This document shows, piece after piece, positions 61,980-64,000 of a DNA stretch of 64,000 nt. The stretch spans positions 372,001 through 436,000 of the forward strand of contig NZ_CP070352.1 of NCBI RefSeq assembly GCF_016919405.1, in the 5' to 3' direction. The stretch's first letter is position 1. Every line of letters begins with the position of its first letter. The notes beneath the pieces are model-generated. The model did no database searches, was not told the origin of the DNA, and saw only the letters and a program-made list of their open reading frames with translations. The position numbers and the translations under genes were made by a program. The DNA is from Ensifer sp. PDNC004. Its GTDB lineage: Bacteria; Pseudomonadota; Alphaproteobacteria; Rhizobiales; Rhizobiaceae.

Positions 61980-62579
61980 TCAGCGTTTCACGTCGCTGTG
62001 CTTCGACTTGCCGGGAACGCCGTCACCGCCGCCGTTGCCGAAGCCGTTGTTGGCGTGCTTGGGCTTGCCGCCACCGCCGCCGTCACCGCCGGTGCCGCCG
62101 CCATCGCCACCGGTGCCGCCACCGTCACCACCCGTGCCGCCACCGTCACCACCCGTGCCGCCGCCATCGCCGCCCGTGCCACCACCGTCACCGCCCGTGC
62201 CGCCGCCATCGCCGCCGGTGCCGCCGCCATCACCGCCCGTGCCACCACCGTCACCACCGGTGCCACCGCCATCGCCGCCGGTGCCACCACCATCGCCGCC
62301 CGTGCCGCCATCACCACCGGTGCCGCCCGTGCCGCCATCGCCCCCCGTTCCACCGTCACCGCCGGTACCACCCGTACCGCCATCACCGCCCGTACTACCA
62401 TCACCACCGGTTCCTCCGGTGCCGCCCGTCCCGCCGTCGCCACCGGTGCCGCCCGTGCTGCCTTCACCACTGGTAGTACCCCCATCGGCGTGGGCAACGC
62501 CGATCATGAACGGCGCGCTATAGTGCGTCAGCACCGCGAATGCCGTGGACAAGAGCAGAGCACGCGTCAGTTTCTTCAT
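61980..62579 (-). CDS. Secreted glycine-rich repeat protein
   Basis: A 199-aa protein of unknown function. A signal peptide (MKKLTRALLLSTAFAVL...) is cleaved near VAHA-DG (about 31). Residues 42-171 are almost only Gly, Asp and Thr: irregular GGTGGDG units, then ten exact GGDGGGT heptads (94-163). The tail has basic residues (GKPKHANN, GKSKHSDVKR). Start 62579 has GGAG upstream. Length probably varies between strains by repeat slippage. Possible roles include calcium or wall binding, but nothing specific can be claimed. Confidence 0.75.
   Translation of the reverse strand: MKKLTRALLLSTAFAVLTHYSAPFMIGVAHADGGTTSGEGSTGGTGGDGGTGGTGGTGGDGSTGGDGGTGGTGGDGGTGGDGGTGGTGGDGGTGGDGGGTGGDGGGTGGDGGGTGGDGGGTGGDGGGTGGDGGGTGGDGGGTGGDGGGTGGDGGGTGGDGGGTGGDGGGGGKPKHANNGFGNGGGDGVPGKSKHSDVKR
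62091..62300. repeat. Tandem 21-bp repeat (ten units)
   Basis: Ten consecutive 21-bp units, each encoding GGDGGGT on the minus strand; units differ only at synonymous third positions. A less regular GGTGGDG region flanks it (62301-62456). This is a coding repeat, not a CRISPR array: there are no spacers. Confidence 0.9.
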
Positions 62580-62848
62580 AGTCGTCTCCCGATCTGATGC
62601 GTCCCCGTCTCTGTGCAATTGCGTAAAACGCGATTTGTCTGAAAAGCACTAAAGAAAATCCTGGACGCGTTACTTCCGCTAAGGTCGACCTCAGCGTCAA
62701 CCTTATTTTAGAAACTACTGATGATAGACAGATCCGGAAGCAAAGGGTAAGCGACACATTTGTGGTATGGCTTACGGCGCACGGGTCATGCGACCGATCC
62801 ATTCGGGTTAGGGATCACGCTGTCGCAGCTGGCGGACGGCCGAGGCCG

Positions 62849-63775
62849 CTAGGCTCTGGACCTCTCGATCCCCGGAAGGTTGCCGATCGCCTCGACCAGG
62901 AAATCAACCAACAGACGAACACGGGCGATGCCAGAGCGTTCCGGCACGATCAGCAGGCTGAGCGGCACCGCAGGCAATGAATAGTCCGGAAGCAGCGGTA
63001 CCAACACGCCGGCCTCAATCAGATCGTCGACGAGCCATCGGTGGGCAGGCGCGATGCCCCGGCCGGCGACGAGAGCCTCACGTGCGGCAAGCCCGTGGTC
63101 GACGCGAAGACGCCCACCGAAGGGGACGGACAGATGCCGCCCGTCCGCGGCTTCGAAGTTGAGCCTGTCACTGCCGGCGATGTTCGACATGCGGATCCCC
63201 TCATGCGCCGAGAGGTCGCTTGGAGCGCGCGGATATCCACGCGCGGCCAGGTACGCCGGCGCCGCCACAAGCAGACGCCGGCTTTGCCCAAGCGGCCGTA
63301 GCTTCATCGAGCTGTCGCTGAGAGGTCCAAGACGCAGCGCGACATCTATGCCTTCCCGCACGAGATCGATGCGCTCGTCGGTCAGGCTCAGATCGACGCC
63401 AATGTCGGGATGCCTGTCCTGGAAGGCAAAGATCAGCCGGCTGACGTGCAGCACCCCGAATGCGGAGGTACAGGACACACGAATGGTGCCGGCAGCCGCG
63501 CCGCGGGCGCCGCGCGCTTCGTCGCCGGCCTGTTCTACCAGTCGCAGGATCTGGACGCTATCGGCGTAGTAACGGCTGCCTTCGTCGGTCACCGTGACGC
63601 GACGGGTGGTGCGGCTAAGCAGCGGCACGCCGATCGCTTCCTCAAGCTCCCGCAGCTGCCGCGTCACCGTCGACTGGCCGATGCCGAGCTCACGGGCAAC
63701 GGCCGAAAGGCTGCCCCGCTCGGCGACGCGCACAAAGCTTCGCATGCGTTCGAGCGTGACGTCAGATTTATCCAT
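62849..63775 (-). CDS. LysR-family transcriptional regulator
   Basis: A 308-aa regulator. Helix-turn-helix at about 5-65 (FVRVAERGSLSAVARELGIGQ, STVTRQLRELEEAIGVPLLSRTTRR), then the effector-binding domain. Start 63775 (MDKSDVTLERMRSF). Divergent from a quinone reductase-like gene by 95 bp with an inverted repeat between, the classic arrangement for a LysR regulator of an oxidoreductase involved in redox or xenobiotic response. Confidence 0.93.
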   Translation of the reverse strand: MDKSDVTLERMRSFVRVAERGSLSAVARELGIGQSTVTRQLRELEEAIGVPLLSRTTRRVTVTDEGSRYYADSVQILRLVEQAGDEARGARGAAAGTIRVSCTSAFGVLHVSRLIFAFQDRHPDIGVDLSLTDERIDLVREGIDVALRLGPLSDSSMKLRPLGQSRRLLVAAPAYLAARGYPRAPSDLSAHEGIRMSNIAGSDRLNFEAADGRHLSVPFGGRLRVDHGLAAREALVAGRGIAPAHRWLVDDLIEAGVLVPLLPDYSLPAVPLSLLIVPERSGIARVRLLVDFLVEAIGNLPGIERSRA

Positions 63776-63788
63776 TTTATGGCACAAT

Positions 63789-63818
63789 CCTATGCATTTC
63801 GAATATCTACCGCATAGG
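63789..63818. promoter_or_regulatory. Inverted repeats in the lysR/quinone-reductase divergent promoter
   Basis: CCTATGC (63789-63795) and GCATAGG (63812-63818) are perfect inverted arms with centres 23 bp apart. A second inverted repeat, GTCTCA-GTTGA-TGAGAC (63839-63855), lies in the leader of the quinone reductase-like gene. The first is a plausible LysR site. Confidence 0.55.
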
Positions 63819-63870
63819 CACGCAGCGGTCTACCTAGAGTCTCAGTTGATGAGACCAGGGAAGACCGACC

Positions 63871-64000
63871 ATGAAAGTTCTGATTGTTTATGCCCATCCG
63901 GAACCGCGCTCGCTCAATGGCGCGCTGCGCGATGTCGCCGTCAGCGCGCTTGAGGCCGAAGGCCATGAGGTTCGTATCACCGATCTCTATGCCGAGCGAT
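63871..64000 (+). CDS. Flavodoxin-fold NAD(P)H:quinone oxidoreductase-like protein (3' truncated by window)
   Basis: Only the first 43 residues are in the window. They read as the start of a flavodoxin-like fold: MKVLIVYAHPEPRSLNGAL, in which YAHP and the following serine-rich loop bind FMN or FAD in KefF, MdaB and NQO1-type reductases, followed by GHEVRITDLYAE. ATG 63871 follows AGGGAAGACCGACC. Divergent from the LysR-type gene, its probable regulator. Confidence 0.8.
   Translation, partial: MKVLIVYAHPEPRSLNGALRDVAVSALEAEGHEVRITDLYAER

Noticed and set aside
62091..62456. CRISPR-like periodic repeat
   Set aside because: Units are contiguous 21-bp coding repeats without unique spacers, and no cas genes are near.
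61918..62523. Proline-rich (PPSPPVPP) open frame on the plus strand
   Set aside because: It is the mirror of the glycine-rich repeat. The minus strand has a signal peptide, a ribosome binding site and a terminator; the plus frame starts inside the terminator region and has none of these.
1..64000. Mobile element, prophage or secondary-metabolite cluster
   Set aside because: No transposase, integrase, phage structural, PKS or NRPS gene was seen, and gene order is made of coherent catabolic operons.

Overview
The window looks like a catabolic stretch of a high-GC alphaproteobacterium of the Rhizobiaceae, most likely the Sinorhizobium/Ensifer group. The basis is codon use, dense ATGA-type gene overlaps, five complete ABC import systems with matched regulators, and family matches (Ocd, CtlX, DeoC, glyoxylate carboligase, PuuD) recalled from rhizobia. 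That resemblance is from memory; no search was run. No rRNA, tRNA, insertion sequence, phage gene, replication origin or CRISPR array was seen. No gap between genes exceeds about 300 bases; the larger ones (37132-37358, 39082-39371, 40038-40248, 50312-50518, 62580-62848) are described under their operators or neighbours. Nothing clear was seen in 40038-40248 or 62580-62848.

Layout. (a) 1-1003: 3' end of a flavin disulfide oxidoreductase-type gene. (b) 1030-8255, minus strand: an eight-gene operon, ocd > ctlX > ddaH > amino-acid ABC transporter > M20 amidohydrolase, facing an Lrp-type regulator. The enzymes together would turn methylated arginine into citrulline, ornithine and then proline. 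(c) 8854-12383: an AhpD-like protein, a GNAT acetyltransferase gene broken by an in-frame stop, MarR plus MFS exporter, and OsmC. (d) 12509-19057: a peptide-type ABC transporter split around a divergent promoter with an XRE-cupin regulator, plus a GAF protein. (e) 19100-29603, minus strand: a nine-gene operon, deoR > deoC > two-domain ALDH16-like dehydrogenase > RbsD/FucU > PfkB kinase > sugar ABC transporter, suited to deoxyribose use.

(f) 29831-40037: a six-gene peptide ABC transporter/aminopeptidase P operon, an XRE-cupin regulator, a proline racemase-superfamily enzyme with a Ser/Cys active-site pair, and a GntR regulator. The same 17-bp palindromic block stands in front of both the transporter operon and the racemase-like gene, which suggests one regulon for proline- or hydroxyproline-containing peptides. 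(g) 40249-47795: the bacterial alpha-2-macroglobulin/PBP1C pair. It meets a hybrid histidine kinase tail to tail, and a NarL-type response regulator is divergent from that kinase. (h) 50519-52009: a LysE exporter and an isolated HpaH-type hydratase. (i) 52049-58050: glyoxylate carboligase, hydroxypyruvate isomerase, tartronate semialdehyde reductase and glycerate kinase, facing an IclR regulator with a good IclR-type operator. (j) 58143-61792: guanine deaminase and PuuD urate oxidase with a divergent LysR regulator. Regions (i) and (j) hold the two ends of a purine > urate > glyoxylate > glycerate route. (k) 61980-64000: a secreted glycine-rich repeat protein, a LysR regulator and the start of a flavodoxin-fold quinone reductase.

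Nothing here is a clearly unknown machine. The most novel candidates are the peptide/aminopeptidase P/Ser-Cys racemase module with its shared operator, the methylarginine-to-proline operon, and the deoxyribose operon with an ALDH16-type enzyme.
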